Source: Rhodocyclaceae bacterium
Lineage (GTDB): Bacteria > Pseudomonadota > Gammaproteobacteria > Burkholderiales > Rhodocyclaceae
Assembly: GCA_004379165.1 (NCBI GenBank)
Contig: NKXK01000036.1
Span: 1 to 63,221, forward strand
Length of the DNA: 63,221 nt
Direction: 5' to 3'
The notes below the pieces were generated by a model that was given only the letters and a program-made list of their open reading frames with translations, ran no database searches and was not told the origin of the DNA. Each line of letters opens with the position of its first letter. Position 1 is the stretch's first letter. Positions 1-11,484 of the stretch are shown here, piece by piece. Both the position numbers and the translations under genes were made by a program.

Positions 1-157
1 GACCGGCTACTGAAAACGGTACTGACCATCGCCTACTTTGATCGACTCAGGGTGCCTCGTCTCTCATGACCTCAACTTCTCGAACCGCCCGGTGCGGACC
101 CGCACGCCGGGTGGTGTGGCAGGGGCGCAGTCTATAATATTGGCCCCCTATGCCGAT
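1..157 (+). mobile_element. 3' end of a group II intron (maturase C-terminus, domains V and VI)
   Basis: Bases 1-69 encode the last 22 residues of an intron-encoded maturase (ending AYFDRLRVPRLS, stop at 67-69). About 12 bases later a domain V-like hairpin follows (82-118, CCGCCCGGTGCGG paired with the GCCGGGTGGTG side), then a domain VI-like hairpin (about 119-157) ending in CCGAT. The first 120 bases match 23591-23710 with only about four differences, which identifies both as copies of one element. The 5' part lies outside the window, so it cannot be said whether this copy is full length. Confidence 0.75.
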
Positions 158-258
158 CGGGATCGCATGCAGTGTGACTTTTTTCACTGACGGGCCGGAC
201 CGGGCTGGTTACATTGCGGCCATCGAAGCTGCCCTATGAATTCCCCCGGAGAACAGAC

Positions 259-444
259 ATGAAGTCCATCAACAATCGCCGCCGGATTCACGACCGTCGC
301 GAGCAGGAACTGGGGCCGCCGAAAGGCTGGAGCGAACGGCGCAAGTCAGTGGAGAGGCGCCTGCCGGTGGTGGACGAGATTCCGTTTTCCGAGTGGTTGG
401 CCCGCTTTCCAGAGCCTGTGGTGAAGGTTCGTGAAGCGGACTGA
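259..444 (+). CDS. Small conserved-looking hypothetical protein, Arg-rich
   Basis: A 61-residue protein starting at the ATG at 259, chosen because GGAGA sits about 7 bases upstream; an in-frame upstream start at 214 lacks a ribosome site. It is strongly basic at the N-terminus, with DRR and ERR repeats (RRRIHDRRE, GWSERRKSVERRLP), and ends acidic. It has no signal peptide or membrane segment. The pattern is reminiscent of small DRR/ERR-repeat proteins in betaproteobacteria, but I do not know a function. It stands alone just after the group II intron end and is closed by a strong bidirectional terminator. Confidence 0.6.
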   Translation: MKSINNRRRIHDRREQELGPPKGWSERRKSVERRLPVVDEIPFSEWLARFPEPVVKVREAD

Positions 445-457
445 TCTTCCGCGCCGA

Positions 458-497
458 CAAAATCAAAGGCCTCGCGATCGCGAGGCCTTTGATTTTG
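458..497. terminator. Bidirectional rho-independent terminator
   Basis: A near-perfect palindrome, AAAATCAAAGGCCTCGCG followed by its complement, has A and T runs on its flanks. It lies between the converging small hypothetical gene (+) and the OmpA-like lipoprotein gene (-) and probably serves both. Confidence 0.8.
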
Positions 498-537
498 CGG
501 TGAACCTGGAATTCAGTCCATTTCCGGCACGCCCAGA

Positions 538-1104
538 TCAATCTTCCTTCTCGTAGATGACATCGGCGCGGCGGTTTTCGGCCCAGGACTCCTCGTCGCG
601 GCCGGTCAGCTTGGGACGGCTTTCGCCCAGGCTGCGGATATGTACCTGTTTTTCCCCGGCACCAGCGCCGAGCAGGAGGGCGCGCACGCTGTCGGCGCGT
701 TTGAGGCCCAGGCGGCGGTTGTAATCGGCGCTGCCGCGTTCATCGGCATTGCCCTCGATACGGATGCGAGCATTGGGGTTGCTGGCGAGGTAACGGGCGT
801 GGGCGCGCAGGGCGGGGTCGAAGTCGGCTTTGATGTCGGCGCTGTTGAAGTCGAAATAAACGCTGCGCTGGGTACGCAGCCCGGCCTCGTCTATCTGCAT
901 TTTGCCTTCGCTGGCGGTGGCGGCCGGTGCGGCAGCAATGCGCGGTTCCTGCAGTTCCGGCGGCACCGGCTGGCCGAGCAGACCGGGGTGCACGCGCAGG
1001 GCGCCGGCCTGGGAGATGTGTTTGCTGGGCGGGATGTCTTTTTGCGAGGCGCAGGCGGAGAGCAGTGCGACGAGCAGGAAACTGAGGGGCAATGAGGCGC
1101 GCAT
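538..1104 (-). CDS. OmpA/Pal-like peptidoglycan-associated lipoprotein
   Basis: The protein is 188 residues from the ATG at 1104. That start is chosen because a lipoprotein signal follows directly (LLVALLSAC, lipid-modified Cys18); the frame stays open further upstream without lipoprotein logic. Residues 19-75 are a Pro/Ala-rich linker. From about 80 to the end is an OmpA domain with VYFDFNSADIK and NADERGSADYN, the peptidoglycan (diaminopimelate)-binding signature of Pal. The family anchors the outer membrane to the cell wall. No tol genes are nearby, so this may be a Pal paralogue rather than the Tol-Pal component. Outer-membrane periplasmic face is the expected location. Confidence 0.85.
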   Translation of the reverse strand: MRASLPLSFLLVALLSACASQKDIPPSKHISQAGALRVHPGLLGQPVPPELQEPRIAAAPAATASEGKMQIDEAGLRTQRSVYFDFNSADIKADFDPALRAHARYLASNPNARIRIEGNADERGSADYNRRLGLKRADSVRALLLGAGAGEKQVHIRSLGESRPKLTGRDEESWAENRRADVIYEKED

Positions 1105-1241
1105 GGCAAATTCGGCGGCGAGAAGAATGTCGAATGATAGCCGCTTGGCGGGTCGGCGACCAGCGAGAATATGCCGCCGTAGACTCAACGTGCACCATGA
1201 AAAACAATTATCGAATAAGCAAATGAAGAAATCGTCTTTTG

Positions 1242-1255
1242 TGGTTATAAAACCA
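1242..1255. promoter_or_regulatory. Inverted repeat upstream of the sulfate operon
   Basis: TGGTT-ATAA-AACCA is a perfect 5-base inverted repeat in an AT-rich stretch 46 bases before the sulfate-binding protein start. It could be an operator or overlap a -10 region. CysB would be the expected regulator of such an operon, but its sites are too degenerate to assign here. Confidence 0.3.
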
Positions 1256-1300
1256 TCGGCTAAATTTGCGCTTGTCCCATGATCATTCCGGTAAATCAAC

Positions 1301-2296
1301 ATGCTGCTTCGCAAAACCCTTTCCGCGCTCTGTCTCGCACTGGTGGCCAGTGCCGCCCTGGCTGACGCGACCTTGCTCAACGCTTCCTACGACGTCGCTC
1401 GCGATGTGTACAAGGATTACAACCCGATGTTCCAGAAGTACTGGAAGGCCAAGACCGGCGAGAGCCTGGACCTGAAGCAGTCGCATGGTGGCTCGTCGAA
1501 GCAGGTGCGGGCGGTGGCCGATGGCCTGGAAGCCGATGTGGTGACGATGAACCAGGCCAACGACATCGAGTTCCTGGCCGAGAAGGGGCTGGTCGCCAAG
1601 GATTGGGCCAAAAAGTTTCCGAATAATGCTTCGCCGTATACCTCGGCAATGGTTTTCATCGTCCGTAAGGGCAACCCGAAAGCACTGAAGGATTGGGCCG
1701 ATCTCGCCGCACCGGGTATCCAGGTGATCCTGCCGCACCCGAAGAACACCGGTAACGGTCGAAACACCTACCTGTCGGCCTGGGCCTGGGCGCTCAAGCA
1801 GCCGGGCGGCAATGATGCCAAGGCACAGGAATTCGTCGGCAAACTGCTTAAGAATGCCCCGCTGTTCGCCGCGGGCGGTCGCGATGCGACGACAACCTTC
1901 ATGCAGCGTGGCCTCGGCGATGTGCTGGTCACCTTCGAGTCCGAAGCCGAGATGATCGCCAAGGAATTCGGCAAGGGTAACTTCGAGGTCGTCTATCCCA
2001 GCCTGACGATGCAGACCGAGTTCCCGGTCGCCATCGTCGAGAAGGTGGTGGACAAGAAGGGCACGCGCAAGCAGGCGACCGCTTACCTGGAATACCTGTG
2101 GTCCAAGGAAGGTCAGGAGAATGCCGCGCAGAACTACCTGCGGCCGCGCGACGCCGATCTGCTGAAGAAATATGCCACCTCCTTCCCGCCGGTGAAGACC
2201 TTCACCGTGGATGAAGTATTCGGTGGTGCCAACAAGGCCTTCGCTAACCACTTCAAGGACGGCGGCACTTTCGACCAGATCTACGTCGCCAAGTAA
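1301..2296 (+). CDS. sbp: Sulfate ABC transporter, periplasmic substrate-binding protein
   Basis: The 331-residue precursor has a Sec signal peptide (cut after about ALA at 19-21). The mature N-terminus carries LNASYDVARDVY, the start signature of sulfate/thiosulfate-binding proteins. SHGGSSKQVRAV (61-72) and PKNTGNGRNTYLSAW (about 147-161) are the conserved oxyanion-binding segments of the Sbp/CysP family. It delivers sulfate or thiosulfate to the CysTWA importer encoded directly downstream. Sbp and CysP cannot be told apart from the sequence alone. It is the first gene of a four-gene operon, separated from cysT by 71 bases that contain one copy of the dispersed repeat. Confidence 0.93.
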   Translation: MLLRKTLSALCLALVASAALADATLLNASYDVARDVYKDYNPMFQKYWKAKTGESLDLKQSHGGSSKQVRAVADGLEADVVTMNQANDIEFLAEKGLVAKDWAKKFPNNASPYTSAMVFIVRKGNPKALKDWADLAAPGIQVILPHPKNTGNGRNTYLSAWAWALKQPGGNDAKAQEFVGKLLKNAPLFAAGGRDATTTFMQRGLGDVLVTFESEAEMIAKEFGKGNFEVVYPSLTMQTEFPVAIVEKVVDKKGTRKQATAYLEYLWSKEGQENAAQNYLRPRDADLLKKYATSFPPVKTFTVDEVFGGANKAFANHFKDGGTFDQIYVAK

Positions 2297-2334
2297 GCCC
2301 ATGAAACCCTCTGCCGCGGGCGACGGCTGTCGTC

Positions 2335-2366
2335 TGCGGTCAACCCGGAAAACGGGCCAAAATTGC
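2335..2366 (+). repeat. Dispersed ~30-bp repeat, intergenic copy (sbp-cysT)
   Basis: Reads GCGGTCAACCCGGAAAAC then GGGCCAAAA, ending one base before the cysT start codon, so it occupies the place of the ribosome-binding region. It is the reverse orientation of the core TTTTCCGGGTTGACCGCA found elsewhere in the window. Confidence 0.7.
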
Positions 2367-2367
2367 C

Positions 2368-3243
2368 ATGCCTGCAAAATCCCAACGCGTGTTACCCGGC
2401 TTCGGTCCGGCGCTCGGCTACACGCTGGTCTATCTCTCGCTGCTGATCCTGTTGCCGCTAGGTGGCATGATCCTGAAGGCGTCCGAACTCGGCTTCGGCC
2501 AGATTCTCGATATCGCGCTCGGTGAACGCTCACTGGCCGCTTTTCGTGTCACCTTCGTGTCCTCGTTGCTGGCCGCGTCGATCAATGCATTCTTCGGCCT
2601 GATTGTGGCCTGGATCCTGGTGCGCTATCCCTTCCCCGGGAAGAGCTTCGTCGATGCGCTGGTTGATCTGCCCTTCGCGCTGCCAACGGCGGTCGCCGGC
2701 ATCACGCTGGCCACGCTGTACGCCGGCAACGGCTGGCTGGGCAGCCATCTCGAACCGCTCGGCATCAAGATCGCCTACACGCCGCTCGGCATCATCGTCG
2801 CGCTCACCTTCATCACGCTGCCCTTCGTCGTCCGCACGCTACAGCCGGTGATCGAGGACATCGAGACGGAAGTCGAGGAGGCCGCCGCCTCGCTCGGCGC
2901 CTCGCGTTGGCAGACTTTTGTGAAAGTGATCTTCCCTGCCATCGGCCCGGCACTGCTGACAGGCTTCGCGCTGGCTTTTGCCCGGGCGCTCGGCGAGTTC
3001 GGCTCGGTCATCTTCATTGCCGGCAACCTGCCGCTGATTTCCGAAATCGTACCGCTGCTGATCATCTCCAAGCTGGAACAGTACGACGTGCTTGGCGCCA
3101 CGGCGCTGGCCGTCGTTATGCTGGCCATTTCCTTCGTGCTGCTGCTGGTCATCAACGCGCTGCAATGGTGGGCGGCCAATCGGCACAAGAACAGCGAGCC
3201 GCTGGAAGTGGCAGCCGGCAAGGCCAAGGCAGGTGAAGCATGA
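2368..3243 (+). CDS. cysT: Sulfate ABC transporter permease CysT (CysU)
   Basis: A 291-residue inner-membrane protein with about six hydrophobic segments. The EAA loop (EEAAASLGASRWQTF, about 170-184) docks on the ATPase CysA. LPFALPTAVAGITLATLY (101-118) is characteristic of the CysT/ModB permease group. It forms the translocation channel with CysW. Its stop overlaps the cysW start by four bases (ATGA), implying translational coupling. The region just before its ATG is a dispersed-repeat copy rather than a recognisable ribosome site. Confidence 0.95.
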   Translation: MPAKSQRVLPGFGPALGYTLVYLSLLILLPLGGMILKASELGFGQILDIALGERSLAAFRVTFVSSLLAASINAFFGLIVAWILVRYPFPGKSFVDALVDLPFALPTAVAGITLATLYAGNGWLGSHLEPLGIKIAYTPLGIIVALTFITLPFVVRTLQPVIEDIETEVEEAAASLGASRWQTFVKVIFPAIGPALLTGFALAFARALGEFGSVIFIAGNLPLISEIVPLLIISKLEQYDVLGATALAVVMLAISFVLLLVINALQWWAANRHKNSEPLEVAAGKAKAGEA

Positions 3244-4111
3244 GCAGCAATAAACTGACGCGCGCCACACAGGAACCGGCCTGGGTGCGCTACACCCTGT
3301 TGGCGGTCGGCCTCGGCTTCCTGTTCTTCTTCCTCGGCTTGCCGCTGGTGGCTGTTTTCGTCGAAGCGCTGGCCCAAGGCCTGCCGATCTATCTTGAGGC
3401 CTTGAAGGAATCGGAAACGCGCTCGGCGATCTGGCTGACCATCGTCATCGCGCTGGCCGTGCTGCCCTTCAACATCCTGTTCGGCGTCGCTGCCGCGTGG
3501 GCCATCGCCAAGTTCGACTTCAAGGGCAAGAGCCTGCTGATCACGCTGATCGACCTGCCGTTTGCCGTGTCGCCAGTTGTAGCCGGTCTGATCTTCATCC
3601 TGATGTTCGGCTCGCAGGGCTATTTCGGCGACTGGCTGTCAGCGAACGAGTTCAAGATCATCTTCGCCGTGCCGGGCATGATCATCGCGACGCTGTTCAT
3701 CACCTTCCCCTTCATCGCTCGCGAACTGATCCCGCTGATGCAGTCGCAGGGCAAGGATGAGGAAGAGGCGGCGATTTCGCTCGGCGCCTCCGGCTGGCAG
3801 ATGTTCTGGCGCGTGACGCTGCCGAACATCAAGTGGGGCCTGCTCTACGGCGTGATCCTGTCGAACGCGCGGGCGATGGGCGAGTTCGGCGCGGTGTCGG
3901 TGGTGTCTGGCCATATCCGTGGCGAGACCAACACGCTGCCGCTGCACGTCGAGATCCTCTACAACGAATACAACGCGATCGGCGCCTTTGCCGCCGCCTC
4001 GGTGCTGGCCCTGCTGGCGCTGGTGACACTGGTCGCCAAGACCATCGTCGAATGGCGCATGAAGGCCGAAACCGACATGTTGAATGCTGAACTCCCCGGC
4101 GAGAAAACCGC

Positions 4112-4115
<4 letters not shown>
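3240..4115 (+). CDS. cysW: Sulfate ABC transporter permease CysW
   Basis: A 291-residue inner-membrane permease with about six hydrophobic segments and an EAA motif ([17 protein letters not shown], about 174-190). [15 protein letters not shown] (105-119) and [17 protein letters not shown] are typical of CysW. It pairs with CysT in the sulfate channel. It is ATGA-coupled at both ends, to cysT upstream and cysA downstream. Confidence 0.95.
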
Positions 4116-5175
<1,060 letters not shown>

Positions 5176-5179
<4 letters not shown>

Positions 5180-5919
5180 CCGGCCTGGCGGATATGGGTG
5201 ATGGCGAGGCGTGCCGCCTCGTCGTCCAGCCAGCTCAGGTTGTAGCTGTTCTTCTTGTAGTCCTTGCCGTCGACCACCAGCGTCGTCTCAACGCGGTATT
5301 TCTTGTTGCCCTTGGCCTTGGGCACCTTGATCGTCGCTTCGGTCTCGTAGCGCCCGGCGCCGTCCACCGCCGCCAGTTTCTCGGTCTGCGTGCTGACCAG
5401 CTTGTTTTTCTCGTCGTAGAGCGCGTAGCGCTGGGTGACAGTCGGCACCTTGTCGCCATAGCCGACCAGGTCGGTGTTGGAGGTAACCTTAATCTGTGTC
5501 TGCTCAGCGGCCGTGCGCGAGGCTTTCGGATCGGCTGCGTCGCCGTGCTGGATTTCGCTGGTGAAGGCCATCGGTTTAACGTCGTCTTTCGACACCTTGA
5601 CCTTCTTGTCTTCGTATTCCTTGTTGACGGTCTTGCCGTCAGCGATTTTCAGCGAACGGAACACCCAGGAGACAACCTTGTCGGCCACCCGTGCGCCGAC
5701 GCGGGCACCCTTGGCGCAGTCCTTGTTGATCATGCTTGCGATGCCACAGCCAATGTCGGCGCCGACATCGACCAGCGCCGCCTTGGTGTCCTGTGGGCTG
5801 CTTTCGGCATCGCTGCCGTCGGCATTTTTGGCCGGTGAGCCGGCGCAGCCGGCCAGAGCGATTGCGAGGATAGACAGGGCAAATGCAGCGTGGCGGCGAC
5901 TGGATCTTGGGTAAATCAC
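5176..5919 (-). CDS. Hypothetical lipoprotein
   Basis: The likely start is the GTG at 5919, giving 247 residues; a longer frame reaches 5994. The N-terminus is a lipoprotein signal ([11 protein letters not shown], Cys25). The mature part has a small hydrophobic/Cys segment ([16 protein letters not shown], seen in some periplasmic proteins) and then a beta-rich region ending in a Lys/Asp-rich domain. I do not recognise a family with certainty. It is a single gene convergent with cysA and divergent from hemA, sharing its promoter region with hemA. Confidence 0.6.
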
Positions 5920-6064
5920 GGCAAGTCTCGGGGAGATCAAGGAAAACGACAGGATTGACACGAAGAATCTAGCACAAGGCTCCCGCCCGGCCAAACGTTG
6001 CAGGCGTTTGGCATGCCTTGTCCGAGCGCCGGAATGGCGGGCCGGGGCAGGACAAGGCGGATGC

Positions 6065-6070
6065 TATAAT
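6065..6070 (+). promoter_or_regulatory. Consensus -10 box upstream of hemA
   Basis: A perfect TATAAT lies 35 bases before the hemA GTG start; transcription would begin near 6077, leaving a short leader. The -35 region is poor. Confidence 0.55.
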
Positions 6071-6104
6071 TCGCCCCATTTTTCGCCAGATTTCGCATCG
6101 CTCC

Positions 6105-7355
6105 GTGATTTTTACCCTCGGCATCAACCACCATTCGGCCCCACTCGCCATCCGCGAGCGTGTTGCCTTTGGTGCCGACAAATTGCAACATGCGCTGGCG
6201 GATCTGACGCGTAGCGAGGCGGCCAGGGAGGTCGCCATCTTGTCCACTTGCAACCGGACGGAAATCTACTGCGCGGCCGAATCGCCGGAGGCGGTCATCG
6301 ATTGGCTCTCCCGCTACCATCAGGTTGAGCGCAGCGAGATTGCCCCCTACCTCTATACCCACGATCAGCCGCAGGCCATCCGTCACGCCTTCCGCGTCGC
6401 CAGTGGTCTGGATTCGATGGTCATCGGCGAGCCACAGATTCTTGGTCAGATGAAGGATGCGGTGCGTGCGGCAGAGGAGAGCGGCACGCTCGGCACGCAG
6501 CTGCACAAGCTCTTCCAGCGCTCCTTCTCCGTGGCCAAGGAGGTTCGCAGCACGACGGCCATCGGCGCCAATATCGTCTCCATGGCCGCTGCCGGCGTTC
6601 ATTTGGCGGAGCGGATTTTCGAGTCGATTGCCGGCCAGCGTATCCTGTTCATTGGCGCTGGCGAGATGATCGAGTTGTGCGCCGCCCATTTCTGTGCCAA
6701 CAAGCCGAAGGCCGTGACCATCGCCAATCGCACCCTCGAGCGCGGCCGGGCGCTGGCCGAGCAGTACGGCGGCAAGGCGATCCGCCTCGACGAACTCGGC
6801 GAGCATCTGGCGCAGCACGACATCGTCGTGTCCTGTACCGCCAGTCCGCTGCCGATCATCGGTCTGGGCATGGTCGAACGGACGATCAAGGCCCGCCGCC
6901 ACCGGCCGATGTTCATGGTCGATCTTGCCGTGCCGCGCGATATCGAAGAAGAAGTCGGCGAGCTCGACGATGTCTTCCTGTACACCGTCGATGATCTGGC
7001 GCAGGTGGTCGAGAGCGGCATGGAGTCGCGGCAGGCGGCAGTGGTTGAGGCCGAGGACATCATCGCCCAGCGCGTCCGTGATTTCCAATCCTGGCTGCAG
7101 TCACGCGACACGGTGCCGGTGATCCGTTCGTTGCGCGACAGCGCCGAACGCATGCGTCGCCACGAAATGGAGCACGCGCTCAAGTTGCTGGTCAAGGGCG
7201 AGGCGCCAGAGAAGGTGCTTGATCACCTGTCGCACCGTCTCACCAACAAGTTCCTGCACGCGCCGACGCAGACGCTGAACGCGGCCGAGGGCGAAATACG
7301 TACCGAGTTGCAACTGGCTGCGGCCCGCCTGTTCCATCTGCATACCGGCGATTAG
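6105..7355 (+). CDS. hemA: Glutamyl-tRNA reductase
   Basis: It catalyses NADPH-dependent reduction of glutamyl-tRNA(Glu) to glutamate-1-semialdehyde, the first committed step of C5 tetrapyrrole synthesis. The GTG at 6105 is chosen because the family begins immediately before [11 protein letters not shown]; the frame is open upstream but family homology is not. This gives 416 residues. The catalytic Cys49 lies in [23 protein letters not shown], the Rossmann GAGEM motif and the C-terminal dimerisation helices are all present. It is first in hemA-prfA-prmC-grxD, a common order, with a consensus -10 box 35 bases upstream. Confidence 0.95.
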   Translation: MIFTLGINHHSAPLAIRERVAFGADKLQHALADLTRSEAAREVAILSTCNRTEIYCAAESPEAVIDWLSRYHQVERSEIAPYLYTHDQPQAIRHAFRVASGLDSMVIGEPQILGQMKDAVRAAEESGTLGTQLHKLFQRSFSVAKEVRSTTAIGANIVSMAAAGVHLAERIFESIAGQRILFIGAGEMIELCAAHFCANKPKAVTIANRTLERGRALAEQYGGKAIRLDELGEHLAQHDIVVSCTASPLPIIGLGMVERTIKARRHRPMFMVDLAVPRDIEEEVGELDDVFLYTVDDLAQVVESGMESRQAAVVEAEDIIAQRVRDFQSWLQSRDTVPVIRSLRDSAERMRRHEMEHALKLLVKGEAPEKVLDHLSHRLTNKFLHAPTQTLNAAEGEIRTELQLAAARLFHLHTGD

Positions 7356-7416
7356 CGCTGCCGTCGCGTGACGCTTTGCCTTGTCGCGTCGCCTTTGTTT
7401 CCGATAAAGAACCAAT

Positions 7417-8499
7417 ATGAAACCTTCCATCCGCCAGAAACTCGAGTTGCTGGTCGACCGCCTTGATGAAATCGATCGCCTGCTGGCGGCCCCGGATACG
7501 GCCAACGACATGGAGCACTTCCGAAAGATTTCGCGCGAGCGTGCCGAAGTCGAGCCGGTGGCCATCGAGTTCAATGCCTTCCGTCAGGCCGAAAACGACA
7601 TCGTCGAAGCCGAGGCGATGTTGTCTGACCCCGACATGCGCGAATTCGCCGAAGAGGAAATTGCCGCCGCCCGCGCGCGTCTGCCGGAACTGGAGCTGGC
7701 GCTGCAGAAACTGCTGCTTCCGAAAGATCCCAACGACGAGCGCAACGTGCTGCTCGAGATCCGCGCCGGGACGGGTGGCGACGAGTCGGCGCTGTTCGCT
7801 GGCGGCCTGTTCCGCATGTACAGCCGCTACGCCGAGCGCCAGCGCTGGCAGGTGGAGGTGATGTCGGCCAGTGAGTCGGAGCTGGGTGGTTATCGTGAAA
7901 TCATTTGCCGCATTGCCGGCAACGGCGCCTATTCGCGGCTCAAGTTCGAGTCCGGTGGCCACCGCGTGCAGCGCGTGCCCGAGACCGAAACCCAGGGGCG
8001 CATCCACACCTCGGCGTGTACTGTGGCGATCATGCCGGAGGCCGACGAGGTCGAGGATGTGAACCTCAATCCGGCCGATCTGCGCATCGACACCTTCCGT
8101 GCCTCCGGTGCCGGTGGCCAGCACATCAACAAGACCGATTCGGCGGTACGCATCACGCACATCCCGACCGGCATCGTCGCCGAATGTCAGGACGGCCGTT
8201 CGCAGCACGCCAACAAGGCGTCGGCGATGAAGGTGCTGGCCGCACGCATCAAGGACGTGCAGGTGCGCGCCCAGCAGAGCCACATCGCCAGCACGCGCAA
8301 GTCGCTGATCGGCTCCGGCGACCGCTCCGAGCGCATCCGTACCTACAACTTCCCGCAGGGGCGGATCACTGACCACCGCATCAACCTGACGCTGTACAAG
8401 ATCGCCGCGATCATGGACGGCGACATGGACGAACTGCTCGGCGCGCTGGCCGCTGAGCATCAGGCCGACCTGCTGGCGGAGCTGGCCGAACAGTCATGA
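7417..8499 (+). CDS. prfA: Peptide chain release factor 1
   Basis: 360 residues, normal RF1 length. It recognises UAA and UAG stop codons and triggers peptide release. The GGQ motif is at 233-235 ([16 protein letters not shown]). The stop-codon-reading PxT element is PET at 188-190, followed by [14 protein letters not shown]. The next gene, prmC, methylates the Gln of this GGQ motif and starts within the prfA stop (ATGA), a functional coupling seen in many bacteria. Confidence 0.97.
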   Translation: MKPSIRQKLELLVDRLDEIDRLLAAPDTANDMEHFRKISRERAEVEPVAIEFNAFRQAENDIVEAEAMLSDPDMREFAEEEIAAARARLPELELALQKLLLPKDPNDERNVLLEIRAGTGGDESALFAGGLFRMYSRYAERQRWQVEVMSASESELGGYREIICRIAGNGAYSRLKFESGGHRVQRVPETETQGRIHTSACTVAIMPEADEVEDVNLNPADLRIDTFRASGAGGQHINKTDSAVRITHIPTGIVAECQDGRSQHANKASAMKVLAARIKDVQVRAQQSHIASTRKSLIGSGDRSERIRTYNFPQGRITDHRINLTLYKIAAIMDGDMDELLGALAAEHQADLLAELAEQS

Positions 8500-9308
8500 C
8501 GCTGGGCGAATTGCTGGCCTCGGCGCGCGGCCGCATTGACCGCCTTGACGCCCGGCTGTTGCTCGAATACGCCACTGGCTGCACCCACGCCGATTTGCTG
8601 GCGCGGCCGGAAATGCCGGTGATCGGCCCGGCGGCGATGCAGTTTGAGGACTGGGTCGCGCGTCGCGCCGCTGGCGAGCCGCTGGCCTATCTCGTCGGCG
8701 AAGCCGAATTCCGCGGCCGGGTGTTTCAGGTGTCGCCAGAGGTGCTGATTCCACGTCCGGAAACCGAAACGCTGATCGAGCTGGCGCTGGCGAAACTGCA
8801 GGGTATGCCAGTCCCCCGTGTGCTCGATCTCGGGACCGGTTCCGGCATCGTCGCCATTTCGCTGGCGCTCGAATGCCCGTCGGCGACGCTTGCTGCGGTG
8901 GACCTGAAAAATGGCGCAATTTCGGTCGCCCGCAACAATGCCGGTCGCCTCGGGGCGAGCGTGCAGTTTGTCGAGAGCGACTGGTATTCGGCGCTGGCCG
9001 GTCAGCAGTTTGATGTCATCGTTTCCAATCCGCCGTATATCGCTGCCGGCGACCCGCATCTCGCCGGTGACGGCCTGCCCTTCGAGCCGCAATGCGCCCT
9101 GACCGATGGCGGCGACGGGCTGGACTGCATTCGCGCCATCGTTGCCGGCGCGCCGGCGAATCTGGCACCCGGTGGCTGGCTGCTGTTCGAGCACGGATAC
9201 GATCAGGGCGAGGCCAGCCGGAACTTATTAACCGCCGCGGGGTTCAAAGCGGCGTTCACTCACCCCGACCTGGCCGGCATCGACCGCGTCTCAGGCGGTC
9301 ATTTGTAA
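8496..9308 (+). CDS. prmC: Release factor glutamine N5-methyltransferase
   Basis: A 270-residue class I SAM-dependent methyltransferase that modifies the GGQ glutamine of RF1 and RF2. An N-terminal helical recognition domain (1-70) precedes IPRPETE (85-91), the SAM motif DLGTGSG (111-117) and the catalytic NPPY (178-181), which holds the substrate glutamine. It is ATGA-coupled to prfA and followed 12 bases later by grxD. Confidence 0.95.
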   Translation: MTLGELLASARGRIDRLDARLLLEYATGCTHADLLARPEMPVIGPAAMQFEDWVARRAAGEPLAYLVGEAEFRGRVFQVSPEVLIPRPETETLIELALAKLQGMPVPRVLDLGTGSGIVAISLALECPSATLAAVDLKNGAISVARNNAGRLGASVQFVESDWYSALAGQQFDVIVSNPPYIAAGDPHLAGDGLPFEPQCALTDGGDGLDCIRAIVAGAPANLAPGGWLLFEHGYDQGEASRNLLTAAGFKAAFTHPDLAGIDRVSGGHL

Positions 9309-9320
9309 TCTGGAGAAATC

Positions 9321-9644
9321 ATGTCCGACGTTCAGCAGCGCATCCACCAAACCGTGACCGGCAACCCGGTCGTCCTCTACATGAAGGGCGATGCCCGTTT
9401 CCCGCAGTGTGGTTTTTCCGCCACCGTCGTGCAGATCCTGAAGCATTGCGGCGTCAATGACTTCGTCACCGTCAACGTGCTTGCCGACGAGGAAATCCGC
9501 CAGGGCGTCAAGGAATACGCCAACTGGCCGACTATTCCGCAGCTCTATATCAAGGGAGAGTTTATCGGGGGCTGCGACATCGCCAAGGAGATGTATCAGA
9601 CCGGCGAACTGCAAAAGCTGTTGGAAGGCATCGCCCAAGCCTGA
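9321..9644 (+). CDS. grxD: Monothiol glutaredoxin, CGFS type
   Basis: The 107-residue protein has the CGFS active site at 30-33 ([12 protein letters not shown]), a thioredoxin fold, the [18 protein letters not shown] glutathione-binding segment and a late Cys. CGFS glutaredoxins carry and deliver [2Fe-2S] clusters with glutathione and BolA partners. GGAGA lies 6 bases before the ATG. It is the last gene of the hemA operon and is followed by a terminator. Confidence 0.95.
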   Translation: MSDVQQRIHQTVTGNPVVLYMKGDARFPQCGFSATVVQILKHCGVNDFVTVNVLADEEIRQGVKEYANWPTIPQLYIKGEFIGGCDIAKEMYQTGELQKLLEGIAQA

Positions 9645-9664
9645 TCTGGCCACACAGAAACGAT

Positions 9665-9691
9665 AAAGGCCCGGTGCAATGCCGGGCCTTT
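9665..9691. terminator. Rho-independent terminator after grxD
   Basis: AAAGGCCCGG-TGCAAT-GCCGGGCCTTT forms a strong hairpin with T and A flanks. It sits between the converging grxD (+) and OsmC (-) genes and can serve both. Confidence 0.8.
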
Positions 9692-9710
9692 GTCGTTGAC
9701 GCGGGTGGAG

Positions 9711-10088
9711 TCAGACTTCGCTGACCTGGAAATCGATGCTGGCGCCGTCCTTGACCACTTCCTTGACCGCGCATTCGGCGATGCTCTTCATCACGGCGTC
9801 TTTCTGCTCCGGCGTGAAACCGGCCGGAAAGCGGACTTCAGTCTTGAACCTGGCCAGCGTCAGCGGGCCGCCGGGGCCAGCGAAAGGCTTGCAGGCAATT
9901 TCGATGCCCTCGGCGGGGATGCCGAGGGCCTTGCAGGATTTTTTGGCGAAGACTGCGGCGCAGCCGGCGAGGGTAGCGTAGAAGGCTTCGAGCGGATTCA
10001 TCAGCGAGCCGTCGAGGGCGTAGGTCGCTTCGTGTTTGCCGGTGCTGACCTTGATCAGCGGGGTCTTGTCGACGATGGTGTTGTACAT
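9711..10088 (-). CDS. OsmC/Ohr family thiol peroxidase-like protein
   Basis: The start is set at the ATG at 10088, which has GAGAG upstream, giving 125 residues. Two conserved cysteines, C43 (ATLAGCAAVF) and C106 (SIAECAVKE), match the redox pair of the OsmC family, which reduces organic hydroperoxides. Family members of the YhfA type often have unknown substrates, so the enzymatic role is inferred. It is transcribed alone, with an AT-rich perfect palindrome 55-78 bases upstream. Confidence 0.85.
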   Translation of the reverse strand: MYNTIVDKTPLIKVSTGKHEATYALDGSLMNPLEAFYATLAGCAAVFAKKSCKALGIPAEGIEIACKPFAGPGGPLTLARFKTEVRFPAGFTPEQKDAVMKSIAECAVKEVVKDGASIDFQVSEV

Positions 10089-10142
10089 GCTGTTCTCTCG
10101 TTTTCGTTTCGTTATGGGCATGCCGATGGCTTGCCACGTTCG

Positions 10143-10166
10143 AATATATTAAACTGCTAATATATT
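10143..10166. promoter_or_regulatory. AT-rich palindromic operator candidate upstream of osmC-like gene
   Basis: AATATATTA-AACTGC-TAATATATT has perfect 9-base arms. It stands out in GC-rich DNA. Its place upstream of a peroxide-type gene suggests a MarR/OhrR-like or other dimeric repressor site, but no regulator gene adjoins it. Confidence 0.4.
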
Positions 10167-10199
10167 GTGCTGCAACACCCGCGTGCGCCGGACCACAGA

Positions 10200-11480
<1,281 letters not shown>

Positions 11481-11484
11481 CGGA

